Source: Sphingomonas sp. Leaf242 (GTDB taxonomy: Bacteria; Pseudomonadota; Alphaproteobacteria; Sphingomonadales; Sphingomonadaceae). Taken from it: DNA of 64,000 bases. Position 1 is the first letter of the stretch. Each line of letters begins with the position of its first letter. Location of the stretch: contig NZ_LMLW01000007.1 of the NCBI RefSeq assembly GCF_001422045.1, positions 1 through 64,000 on the forward strand. The letters are read 5' to 3'. Shown here piece after piece: positions 41,681-49,735 of the stretch. The notes beneath the pieces were generated by a model. It saw nothing but the letters and a program-made list of their open reading frames with translations. It was not told where the DNA came from and searched no databases. Both the position numbers and the translations under genes were made by a program.

Positions 41681-42770
41681 CGGCGTGGCACGTCGACGAC
41701 AGGCCGTGACGATCCGTCACGTCGCGGCGGATGCAGGCGTGTCGCTGCAGACCGTCAGTCGCGTGATCAACCGGGAGACGGGTGTCCGGCCTAAGATGAT
41801 CGCGCGGGTGCAAGCGGCTATCGACCGCCTTGGCTATGTACCGTCGATTGCAGCACAACGAATGCGCGGGTCACGCTCCTACCTGATCGTCGCTCTCAAC
41901 GACCGGGAGCGGACGATCGCGGACTGGCAAGCACGTCAGGGAACCGACTGGATCGACCAGATGCTGCTCGGCAGCATGCTGACCTGCGCCGAACACGGCT
42001 ATCGGATGATCGTCGAACTGGTCGATACCCACAGCGACCATGTCGTCCGCGAACTGATGGCGGCGATCGCCGCACTCCAGCCTGACGGCGTGCTGCTCAC
42101 CCCGCCGCATTCGGAAAACCCGTTGATCATCCGGCTGCTCGAGGCGCAGCATATCAGCTTCGCGCGGATCGGCTCGGTGCATGAGGGTGCGGGCTTTGCG
42201 CTGACAATGGATGACGAGCGCGCCGCTCGCCTCGCAACCGAGCATCTGCTTGAGTTGGGCCACCAGCGGATCGGTTTTATCGCGGGTCCGACCGACTATG
42301 CGTTAAGCGACTGGCGCGTGACCGGTTGGCGGGAGGCGATGGCGACGGCGGGGCTCGACGTCGAAGGCCTGCTCGCGCGTGGCGATTTCGGTTACGCGTC
42401 GGGACGTGCGGCGGCGATCGCGCTGTTCGATACGGCCGATCCACCGACCTCGATCATCGCCAGCAACGACCAAATGGCGCTTGCCACGCTAGAAACCTGC
42501 CGCGAGCGGGGAATTGCTATCCCAGACGATCTGTCGCTCGTCAGTTTCGACAACACGCCGATCGTGCGATTTACGCACCCGCCACTGACCGCAATCGATC
42601 AGCCGATTGCGGAAGTGGCCGCACGAGCGGTGGAGCTAATAATAGCGGACATTACCGGTGCGGCGGTACCGGAACAACCGATCGTTATTCCAGCGAAACT
42701 CGTGCTTCGCCAATCGACCGCTCGATGCCAATCAGCATCTGAAGCTAATGAACCCCTGATCGAATATTGA
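41655..42770 (+). CDS. LacI-family transcriptional regulator
   Basis: 371 aa with an N-terminal LacI HTH (TIRHVAADAGVSLQTVSRVIN) and hinge helix, then a periplasmic-binding-protein-like ligand domain (about 75-350). It includes LGHQRIGFIAGP, IIASNDQMALA and LSLVSFDNTP. The start MSRTTVAADG lies inside the end of the halogenase gene in another frame. Last gene of the SapC operon; the ligand is presumably a sugar from the nearby hydrolases, and the GAACGTTC sites between GH3 and the receptor are the likely operators. Confidence 0.92.
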   Translation: MSRTTVAADGVARRRQAVTIRHVAADAGVSLQTVSRVINRETGVRPKMIARVQAAIDRLGYVPSIAAQRMRGSRSYLIVALNDRERTIADWQARQGTDWIDQMLLGSMLTCAEHGYRMIVELVDTHSDHVVRELMAAIAALQPDGVLLTPPHSENPLIIRLLEAQHISFARIGSVHEGAGFALTMDDERAARLATEHLLELGHQRIGFIAGPTDYALSDWRVTGWREAMATAGLDVEGLLARGDFGYASGRAAAIALFDTADPPTSIIASNDQMALATLETCRERGIAIPDDLSLVSFDNTPIVRFTHPPLTAIDQPIAEVAARAVELIIADITGAAVPEQPIVIPAKLVLRQSTARCQSASEANEPLIEY

Positions 42771-42772
42771 GA

Positions 42773-42831
42773 TGAACGAACGGCCGGTTTTGAGATGGCT
42801 GACGACGGCTTTAAGCGGCCGTAATTGGGTC
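42773..42831 (+). repeat. 59-bp dispersed repeat, copy 5
   Basis: Starts TGAACGAACGGCCGGTTTTG and ends AGCGGCCGTAATTGGGTC. It lies three bases after the LacI stop, between the carbohydrate locus and the effector cassette. Confidence 0.65.
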
Positions 42832-42850
42832 CTCAGGACATCGCTGCTCG

Positions 42851-42974
42851 CTGTCGCAAATGTGCATCGTATCCGCTTCTTTTCAGAACGGACATTTGCG
42901 ACAGTCCGATGATCGCATTTTGGTCAGCCGTCGGCACGGTCACAGCTGTCGCGAAACTTAGGACATGCGCGACA
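42851..42974. repeat. TGTCGC-ended inverted repeats (MITE-like)
   Basis: CTGTCGCAAATGT and ACATTTGCGACAG form a perfect 13-bp inverted repeat around 28 bp. Just beyond, TGTCGCG...CGCGACA makes a second smaller pair. A related element occurs at 46724-46778. The shared TGTCGC ends on both sides suggest a non-autonomous mobile element or a conserved hairpin. No transposase is nearby. The rest of the 42.8-43.1 kb space holds no gene. Confidence 0.45.
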
Positions 42975-43157
42975 AGGCCATGGCGGCTCACCCCAAATCG
43001 ACATTCAGAATCATTGTACCGCTCCTAAGGAAACAGCCGATCGTTCAGCCGTGCTATGCTATTGCGTTTGAGCAAAATCGCGCAGGAGCCTTGGGGTATC
43101 GGGTTGTGTCCGACGTGGTGATCCGCAACAAGAGCGGTAGTCGAAAGGGAGTGGCGG

Positions 43158-43625
43158 ATGGCGGACGATGCGGTTTACGACGTCAACGAGGGGACGTTGC
43201 CGCTCGACGTCCCAGGAACTTGGGAAGATCAGACGATCCACGTGCTGCGCCTTCCGGGCGACGGTCGGGCGACGGCGAGTCTGGTCATTACACGCGAGAT
43301 CCTACCGGTAGGCATGGAGGTAGGTGGCTACATGCAGTCGGAGATCGTCCGGTTGCAGGCCACATTGCCAGGTTTTGAGCTGCACGGTCGAGTGCCGGTA
43401 GCGTGGGTAGACGTGACCGGAGAGGCGCTGCTCACGCGCTGGCAATCGTCAGAAGGGCAGATGGACCAAATTCTTACATGTCGGCGAACGCATGGGCGGC
43501 GGTTACTGATATTCACGGCGACACATCCCACACCGTTTCCGACGCCAGCCTATGACGCGCTGATGGCAGCGATTGCGGGGTTCGTACCGCGCGAGCGGCT
43601 GGCACCAGAAGCTACTGCCCGCTAG
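43158..43625 (+). CDS. DUF1795/DcrB-like type VI effector chaperone (Eag type)
   Basis: 155 aa, no signal. The pattern VYDVNEGTLPLDVPGTWEDQ, then LVITREILPVGMEV and a C-terminal AYDALMAAIAGFV fits the DcrB/DUF1795 family. Its EagR/EagT members hold the transmembrane prePAAR part of type VI effectors until loading on VgrG. The gene is two bases upstream of a prePAAR-PAAR protein, which is the defining arrangement of this chaperone. No VgrG or T6SS structural gene is in the window, so this would be an orphan effector locus. Confidence 0.82.
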   Translation: MADDAVYDVNEGTLPLDVPGTWEDQTIHVLRLPGDGRATASLVITREILPVGMEVGGYMQSEIVRLQATLPGFELHGRVPVAWVDVTGEALLTRWQSSEGQMDQILTCRRTHGRRLLIFTATHPTPFPTPAYDALMAAIAGFVPRERLAPEATAR

Positions 43626-43627
43626 CA

Positions 43628-44956
43628 ATGAGCGACGAACCGACCCCGCCAGCCGCCCGGCTCCATGACCCGGTGGCGCACAGCCATGCGTTAGGCGGGT
43701 TTGTAGCAGGTGCACTGGTCGGGCTGGCAGCGGCGGCGGGCGTCGCGATCGTCGTCGGCATGGCGGCAACCGCGATCGCAGCGGAGGTCGCGACGGCAGG
43801 GTTGGCGACGCCGCTGGTTGCAGGCGTAGCCGTGACGGTCGGCGAGTTCGCGATCAACGCGGTGGTCGGCGGCAAGCTCATGGGGCTAGCAGAGGATGCG
43901 GGCGAGGCGCTGGGTTCGTCGTCGATGGGCGCGCCTTCGGGCGAGATCAGCCAAGGCTCACCGAATGTCTTCATCAACGGACTACCCGCCGCGCGGGCGA
44001 CCGATCTCGAAAGCTGCGACGCGGGTAAGATCGCGCAAGGGTCGGCCACGGTGTTCATCAACGGTCTGCACGCAGCGCGCATGGGCGACAAGGTGTCGTG
44101 CGGCGCAGTGATTGTCGGCGGATCGGGCACCGTGTTCATCGGTGGCGGCACGGTCACGGTGTTGCCGATCCAGTCTGAGGTGCCCGAATGGGCCCGATGG
44201 GCGGCGGTGGTGGTCGGGATACTGCCCGCGCTTGGCGGCGCAGCACGTGCGATCGGGCCGGCGCTTGCCGAAGTCGAGGCAACCGGATTGGTTCGCGCGG
44301 CGCAGACTGGCGTCAAGGCGCTCGGACGGCAGATGGAGGCGCGGGCGGGGGGGGCAAGGCCATCACGTCCCTTCCAGAACGAGCCGATGGTCCCGCCCAA
44401 GGCTCAGGTGAAAACTTCCGATTTCGAAGCGAAGCGGCCAGGCGGATTGGATATGAACAATCTTTCGCCCGCTGACGATATGGCTCAACGTCGTCTCGCA
44501 CGGGGCGGGTGGGATGGCGACACGCAGAAACAGGTTTTGAACTCCGGCGACGGCTTCGGCGCGGTCGACGGCAGGTCGGGGGACAACATGTACGGCTTCA
44601 GCTCCAAGGGTTTCGACAAGACGGCCGACAGCCCCTATTGGATGGACGAGTCGACCTATCGCTACATGCAATCGCGTTATCAGGATCCCGCGACGGGTAC
44701 GTTCAATAGCGCCGGCATCAAGAACGAGCTGGCGCTGCCGTGCTACAATCGGGCCGATGCGGTTTACCGCGGCCAGTTGACGCAGGATCAGACGATGGTC
44801 GCATCGACGATCAATCCTGCCACCGAAAGCGTTACTTACATTGGCAGGGATGGCGTGGAACTGACCAAGTTCGAGCGGACGATGGCGGGGGGCGGCATCC
44901 AGATCGCGCCTGCCAAAGGTTCAGTCGGCAATATCGAGGAGTATTTTGGACCATGA
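43628..44956 (+). CDS. PrePAAR-PAAR type VI effector with an unrecognised C-terminal toxin
   Basis: 442 aa. The AARLHDPVAHSHALGGFVAG prePAAR start is followed by two hydrophobic helices (about 20-75). The PAAR domain (about 100-177: GSPNVFINGLPAARATDLESC, then GSATVFINGLHAARMGDKVSC, then GSGTVFIGG) caps the VgrG spike. After a helical linker, residues about 265-442 form a variable domain with no family I recognise; it contains YWMDESTYRYMQSRYQDP, NRADAVYRGQLTQ and ends IEEYFGP. Its TGA overlaps the next start (ATGA), and that gene is present twice. These are the signs of an effector/immunity pair. The toxic activity is unknown. Confidence 0.85.
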   Translation: MSDEPTPPAARLHDPVAHSHALGGFVAGALVGLAAAAGVAIVVGMAATAIAAEVATAGLATPLVAGVAVTVGEFAINAVVGGKLMGLAEDAGEALGSSSMGAPSGEISQGSPNVFINGLPAARATDLESCDAGKIAQGSATVFINGLHAARMGDKVSCGAVIVGGSGTVFIGGGTVTVLPIQSEVPEWARWAAVVVGILPALGGAARAIGPALAEVEATGLVRAAQTGVKALGRQMEARAGGARPSRPFQNEPMVPPKAQVKTSDFEAKRPGGLDMNNLSPADDMAQRRLARGGWDGDTQKQVLNSGDGFGAVDGRSGDNMYGFSSKGFDKTADSPYWMDESTYRYMQSRYQDPATGTFNSAGIKNELALPCYNRADAVYRGQLTQDQTMVASTINPATESVTYIGRDGVELTKFERTMAGGGIQIAPAKGSVGNIEEYFGP

Positions 44957-45654
44957 TCGAGATCACACCGGCCATCATGGGACCTGGCATAGAGGAAGAA
45001 TATGCCGACGCATTGGCGGCGATCGGGGACCTGCGCCGCGCACTGGGCGACCGGCCGCTGACCAACGACACGCCCGACGGGCGCGTGCTGCTGGAAGTCG
45101 CGTGGATCGAACAGGAGATCGGCCGTCGGCGGTTACCGATCCCGGTCGAAGCGAGCTACGCTGGAACGATCTACTATCTGGTCGGCTCGCACGAGCTTTT
45201 GCATGTTCCGGGGGTTCTGAACCCCGCTGGGATCACGGACGCTCTGGGTCGTCTTTATCGAGTGTTGCAAGGTATCGGCCTAGTCAAACCGCGCCATGTG
45301 CCGGTGCTGATCGCGATGATCGACGACCTGTGTGCCGATGCCGACACCGTTCGCGACCGGCTTAACGCCCAGGAACAAGAAGTGATCGACGATATCAGGG
45401 CGCAAGGCGTGCTGCTGAAGCGCGGCGAATGGCCCCCGCACCGGCGGCCACAAGATCAGTTTTTCCGTTATGACACGCCCAATCTTGACAGCCTGGTTAT
45501 GAATTTCGGTAATCGCGTTCGCGGGATCTCCTTTCCGCTCTTTGATGGGTGGCGCCCTTATCCCGCGAAGAAGCCACCGCTGGCCGCACCCGTTCCGGGG
45601 CTTTCGCAGAAGGCACCGCCCTTGCCGCCGGAACTAGAAGGCAAACTTCCTTAA
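44953..45654 (+). CDS. Putative immunity protein, copy 1
   Basis: 233 aa, acidic, no signal peptide; no recognisable domain. Starts MIEITPAIMGPGIEEEYADA. Overlap with the effector stop (ATGA) and adjacent tandem duplication are the usual features of an immunity gene. The chain looks helical, with a proline-rich tail (KKPPLAAPVPGLSQKAPPLP). The lack of an export signal points to protection in the cytoplasm, implying the toxin acts there. Confidence 0.6.
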   Translation: MIEITPAIMGPGIEEEYADALAAIGDLRRALGDRPLTNDTPDGRVLLEVAWIEQEIGRRRLPIPVEASYAGTIYYLVGSHELLHVPGVLNPAGITDALGRLYRVLQGIGLVKPRHVPVLIAMIDDLCADADTVRDRLNAQEQEVIDDIRAQGVLLKRGEWPPHRRPQDQFFRYDTPNLDSLVMNFGNRVRGISFPLFDGWRPYPAKKPPLAAPVPGLSQKAPPLPPELEGKLP

Positions 45655-45810
45655 AGTCCGCGGTTGCCGGATCAACCAAATGGCAGCGCCAGCGCCGAAC
45701 GCGCTGAACGAGGCGGCCATTAAAGGCGTGAGGGAGATTTTTCGGCTATTGCCTAGCCGACCGTGGCAAAGCCGATCGAAGTCTCGATGATCGGAGCACA
45801 TCGCGCTCTC

Positions 45811-45852
45811 AAAGGTTCAGTCGGCAATATATTGGAGTATTTTGGACCATGA
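45811..45852 (+). pseudogene. Orphan 3' remnant of an effector gene
   Basis: Reads KGSVGNILEYFGP and a TGA that overlaps the start of the second immunity copy, matching the last 13 residues of the intact effector (KGSVGNIEEYFGP) almost exactly. Upstream frames carry related but decayed sequence (ATCGCGC then CAAAGG). It is a copied or leftover effector tail, showing that the duplicated unit was effector end plus immunity. A further 150 bp to the left have no clear gene. Confidence 0.7.
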
Positions 45853-46556
45853 TCGAGATCACGCCGGCCATCATGGGACCTGGCATCGAGGAAGAATATG
45901 CCGACGCATTGGCAGCGATCGCGGACCTGCGTCGCGCGCTGGGCGACCGGCAGCTGACCAACGACACGCCCGACGGGCGCGTGCTGCTTGAAGTCGGGTG
46001 GATCGAACAGGAGATCCGTCGCCAGCGGTTACCGATCCCGGTCGATGCGAGCTACGCCGGAACGATCTACTATCTGGTCGGCTCGAACGAGCTTCTGCAT
46101 GTATCGGGTGTTCTGGACCCTGCTGGGATCAAGAACGCCCTGGGTCGTCTTTATCGAGTGTTGCAAGGTATCGGCCTAGTCAAACCGCGCCATGTGCCGG
46201 TGCTGATCGCGATGATCGACGATCTGTGTGGTGATGCCGACAAGGTTCGCGACCGGCTTAACGCCGAAGAACGAGAAGTGATCGACGACATCAGGGCACA
46301 AGGCGTACTGCTGAAGCGTGGCGAATGGCCCCCGTATCGGCAACCACAGGATCGCTTTTTCCGATACGAGGCACCGAACCTCAACTCTCTTGACCTGAAC
46401 TTTGGCAACCGCGCAGCTGGTATCTCTGCATCGTTATTCGATGGCTGGCGCCCTTATCCCTCCAAGAAGCCACCGCTGGCCGCACCCGTTCCAGGCCTTT
46501 ACAGAAGGCACCGCCCTTGCCGGCGGAACTTGACGGCAGACTTCCCTAAGCTTTGA
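45849..46556 (+). CDS. Putative immunity protein, copy 2 (C terminus frameshifted)
   Basis: Tandem duplicate of copy 1: by eye about 28 differences over the first 217 residues. At the end a one-base deletion (copy 1 GGGCTTTCGCAG, here GGCCTTTACAG) shifts the frame. The tail becomes LYRRHRPCRRNLTADFPKL instead of SQKAPPLP...KLP. Restoring the base gives KAPPLPAELDGRLP. The body is intact, so activity may be kept. Differences cluster in the second half, as in immunity paralogues diverging to new toxins. Confidence 0.6.
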   Translation: MIEITPAIMGPGIEEEYADALAAIADLRRALGDRQLTNDTPDGRVLLEVGWIEQEIRRQRLPIPVDASYAGTIYYLVGSNELLHVSGVLDPAGIKNALGRLYRVLQGIGLVKPRHVPVLIAMIDDLCGDADKVRDRLNAEEREVIDDIRAQGVLLKRGEWPPYRQPQDRFFRYEAPNLNSLDLNFGNRAAGISASLFDGWRPYPSKKPPLAAPVPGLYRRHRPCRRNLTADFPKL

Positions 46557-46723
46557 GATAGCCGGTTCGACCGAGCGGCCTTCCCTACCCAGTCGAGCGC
46601 GTCAGCCAGTTATGCAATTACATCTGTCCAGATCCGCATCTTCACTAAGCTGTTGATGCGACCAATTAGGCGCTGCCCGCCAGAAACAGCCGGACCGCTT
46701 TACGCCCACGTTCGGCCATCCGG

Positions 46724-46778
46724 CTGTCGCAAAAGTGGGGACATTAGAAACGTCCGAAACTCAGGAGATTTGCGACAG
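46724..46778. repeat. TGTCGC-ended inverted repeat, second copy
   Basis: CTGTCGCAAA and TTTGCGACAG flank 35 bp containing GTGGGGACATTAG and CTCAGGAGA. It shares its ends and the GTCGCxAAA(A/C)(G/T)T..GGACA word with the element at 42851-42974. The surrounding 46.56-46.91 kb space has no gene. Confidence 0.45.
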
Positions 46779-46853
46779 GAACGGAGGCCTTCGGCGGGTC
46801 AACCGCCTATCTGCGCCGGTATCCAACCAGCCAATCGGAGCAATATCGAAACA

Positions 46854-46912
46854 TGAACGAGCGTCCGGTTTCAAGCGGCGCCACGCGCTGCGTGAACGTC
46901 CACTTGTGGGTC
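46854..46912 (+). repeat. 59-bp dispersed repeat, copy 6
   Basis: Starts TGAACGAGCGTCCGGTTTCA and ends GAACGTCCACTTGTGGGTC. Its last two bases run into the reverse-strand stop codon of the aspartic-protease gene, so the repeat abuts or supplies that gene's end. Confidence 0.65.
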
Positions 46913-47966
46913 AATCTGCATGGCTCCCACCGACGGCGATAACTCCATCCTGATATGCGGGCCGTGCCCTAATCGCGATCGTACCGCGATCGGCATCATA
47001 AAGAACGTCATAGGCAAAATACGTGAGGAGACCCGATCGGATCCGCATGCCTTCCACTCGCGGATCGGCGACGGCATTGAACCTTGATGCCTGCATCCTG
47101 CGGCCCACGGTGAAACGGACGCCCATTGCCTCCGTATCAGCGCTGCCACCGAAAGTTAGCCGAGCAGCCGTGCCCTCGGTCCAGCCGTTATCGGCATGGT
47201 GGTTGACGAGTTCGATTCCCGGGGCGCCGCTATCGATCAATGTCGGCGCGCAGACGGGCTTTCCGTCGTTGCGCTGTAAACACGCACGCACTGCGTCATT
47301 CGATCGCGTTCGACGCGCGTCCGCCAAAAGAAGTGGCGTAAAACCGACGATCTGTTGCTCGCTCGGATTGAGGATTAGTCTCCCGATAGGCGTCTCGCCT
47401 GGCCTGGGTAGTTCGACGATCCACCGGTGGGCGCCAATCTCTCGAAATGGGTTTGGCAAGTCGGCGCTTGCCAAACCAACACCGAGTATGGCGCGAAACC
47501 CCTCGCCGGCGAGGCCATTGCCCTGAATACCGAACTGGCGGCGATCGACGTGTGAAGCAGGGCAATCGGGACGAGCAGCACTGCATCCGATTGCATGAAT
47601 ATCTTGCCAGCGAGCGCTTTCGTGGAGGTCACCGACCGAAACTTCTGTGCGGACCACGGGGCCCTCAAGGGTGGTGCCGACGCCATAGCCGTATCTTTGT
47701 ACCGGTCCAACTTCCTTCGTGGTGGCAGAATCTATAACGCCTGGGAGTACGCGCAGCCCAACCGAGCCGGTATCGAGACCGGCGTCGATCGGATGCCCAT
47801 CGACTTTGATCGTTATCGCGTAGCGTCGCGTCCCGTCAGACAGATCGACCTCGCGGATGGGAACCTGAACGGGAGCCGATTGGGTTTGGGCACCGCCCGG
47901 AAGAGCTGCAACCTGGGTGCCGACTGCAAGGCAAATCATGACGAGCGATGTTTTATGTCGAATCAT
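46911..47966 (-). CDS. Exported aspartic-protease-like protein with two DxG motifs
   Basis: 351 aa with a signal peptide (TSLVMICLAVGTQVAALPGG). Two lobes each show an aspartic-protease motif: DAGLDTGSVG (Asp65) and PTLIDSGAPG (Asp245), each followed by a hydrophobic-hydrophobic-Gly strand. This is a bilobed, pepsin-like arrangement within one chain, uncommon in bacteria where single-motif retropepsins dominate. The ATG follows AAAGGA at good spacing. It stands alone next to repeats. Peptidase activity is inferred only from the motifs. Confidence 0.72.
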   Translation of the reverse strand: MIRHKTSLVMICLAVGTQVAALPGGAQTQSAPVQVPIREVDLSDGTRRYAITIKVDGHPIDAGLDTGSVGLRVLPGVIDSATTKEVGPVQRYGYGVGTTLEGPVVRTEVSVGDLHESARWQDIHAIGCSAARPDCPASHVDRRQFGIQGNGLAGEGFRAILGVGLASADLPNPFREIGAHRWIVELPRPGETPIGRLILNPSEQQIVGFTPLLLADARRTRSNDAVRACLQRNDGKPVCAPTLIDSGAPGIELVNHHADNGWTEGTAARLTFGGSADTEAMGVRFTVGRRMQASRFNAVADPRVEGMRIRSGLLTYFAYDVLYDADRGTIAIRARPAYQDGVIAVGGSHAD

Positions 47967-48287
47967 GGGGCGATCCTTTGCGCTGTATCGTCCTTCTATC
48001 AGCAATCACGACGTAAGCGATCGTGCCGGCAGCGGCAGAGCTAAGGTGTGCGGCTCCCCGTACGTGAGCATCGGGGGCGTGAATCAGACTGCATGAATGA
48101 GCGTATAGACAGGGATAGCCGGGGAGGGCGCCGAACGAACGTATCTGGTTGTGCCGGGCAAAAAGTGCGTGATACCGTTGTTGCGCCTCCTGATATGAAT
48201 GCTCGATCGACGAGGGAGGCTATGCTGGAGATGATCCCGTCATCGTTTACCAACGAAGTGGCGACACGTAACAACAGGAGTCGAGCC

Positions 48288-49079
48288 ATGGTCAAAACGT
48301 GTGCCACGGCCGCCTTCCTGTTTGGTTTGGCCACCGCGAGCGGTGCGGACGGCGCCGACCGATCAATAGCTACTGTCGCGCTTTCCGGCCCTTTTGCCAC
48401 GCAGACGCCGTGGCGCTTGACGGTGACGCAAAGCGGGCATGCCGGTGTATCCGGCACCGGAGATCCCGAACCTGGCGTGGTTATGCCGTGCCTCTGGCAT
48501 GCGGGTTCTTTGACCTGCGATCCCGCCCTAAACGTTCGCCTTGACCCCAATAAGCAGATGAGTGACTTCGACCAACCGCATTACCTGCGTATGGCGCGCG
48601 TCGCGTATCGACAGGCGGGCGATCGGGAGCCGCTGCTGATTGTCGTTCTGGCCAGCATTCACGCGGGTAACGGTGGTCAACTCGTCGGCACCCAGGCTCT
48701 TGCCTATCACCGAGATACCGACCGTTTCGTTCGTCTGTTTACGCATAGCACCGGCACCAACAACAATCAGGAGGTACGCTTCATCCAAGCGGGGCTGCTG
48801 CGCGGCGCCTTCGTCACAGTCGAGCCGACCACCGACGCGCCTTTCGGCTACTGGGTCACAGTCGCACGATCGAGCGACCCGACTGCGCCGTACCGTACCG
48901 TGCTGCGCTATCGCAGCGCGACAGGCTATAACGACGGCAACGCGCTGCCGGTGATCGATTCAGAAATGCCGCAAATACTGCAGCGCCTTTCGTTGTGGCG
49001 ACCCGGGCAGCCGCTGCCGCTACCAGCGTCTGGCTGCTCGAAACCGACGCTCAAGAACGGCGCGTTGTGGTGTATGTAA
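48288..49079 (+). CDS. Exported hypothetical protein, 263 aa
   Basis: Signal peptide MVKTCATAAFLFGLATASGA after AGGAG. The mature part has paired cysteines (CLWHAGSLTC and a C-terminal CSKP...LWCM) and a beta-rich body with LLIVVLASIHAGNGGQLV. No family is recognised. The frame extends 80 codons upstream but those residues look non-coding. It may carry disulfides in the periplasm. Confidence 0.65.
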   Translation: MVKTCATAAFLFGLATASGADGADRSIATVALSGPFATQTPWRLTVTQSGHAGVSGTGDPEPGVVMPCLWHAGSLTCDPALNVRLDPNKQMSDFDQPHYLRMARVAYRQAGDREPLLIVVLASIHAGNGGQLVGTQALAYHRDTDRFVRLFTHSTGTNNNQEVRFIQAGLLRGAFVTVEPTTDAPFGYWVTVARSSDPTAPYRTVLRYRSATGYNDGNALPVIDSEMPQILQRLSLWRPGQPLPLPASGCSKPTLKNGALWCM

Positions 49080-49146
49080 TCATCAGTCGCCGAACAGCAC
49101 TTCCAGCCTGCTCACTTTCTCGATCAACGATCGAAAAACGGGAAAG

Positions 49147-49545
49147 CTATCCTCTACCCTTTGGTAAGTGCTGCACATCGCCGGGCACCACGATCCAATG
49201 GTGCATCGTCTGCTCCCATACCGATCGAACGGGTGATCGCAGAGCAGCATCGGGGATCGTCCCGACCGCGACGCCTATCAAATCTGGGTGCTTGCCGGCG
49301 CGCGCATAGACGGTAGAACCGCATGTCGCGCAGAAGAACGTCTCGAACGTATTACCCTCACTGGTGGGCCGCTCTTAGCATCACGCGTCTCCAACGATGG
49401 TCAGTTGATCAGCGGGATAGAAGGCCATCAACCCTCAACGCGATCCGGTGCGCCGTTGGCAGGCGATGCAATGACATGGCACCACGACGGAGTTGGGGCC
49501 GGGAAGTTCAACCTTTAGCTGACCGCACTGGCACTCTGCTTTCAT
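49147..49545 (-). pseudogene. GFA/CENP-V-type protein, broken by stops
   Basis: The frame starts MKAECQCGQLKVELPGP, with CHCIACQRRTGS, the zinc-binding opening of the glutathione-dependent formaldehyde-activating (GFA) family. It is then interrupted by a TGA, then GLMAFYPADQLTIVGDA, then two more stops. After these it resumes as ERPTSEGNTFETFFCATCGSTVYA and runs to a normal end. All pieces are in one frame, so the loss is by point changes or small in-frame deletions. The rest of the zinc ligands (CATC) remain. The gene is certainly non-functional as it stands. Confidence 0.8.
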
Positions 49546-49735
49546 GAACGTCTCCGTCGAAAGACGATAGAAGCATTCAGCTTTCCCCACAAACAAGCTC
49601 TGGCGCCGTTTGACCGGTTTCCTTCCGGGACCGAAAACTTTAAAACGGCCATTCCGCTTCCGCCCGTTACCGCCGATTGGGAAATGCCCTGCATTGCTTG
49701 ATAGTGAACGTTCGTTTTGCCGATTGGATGACTTT

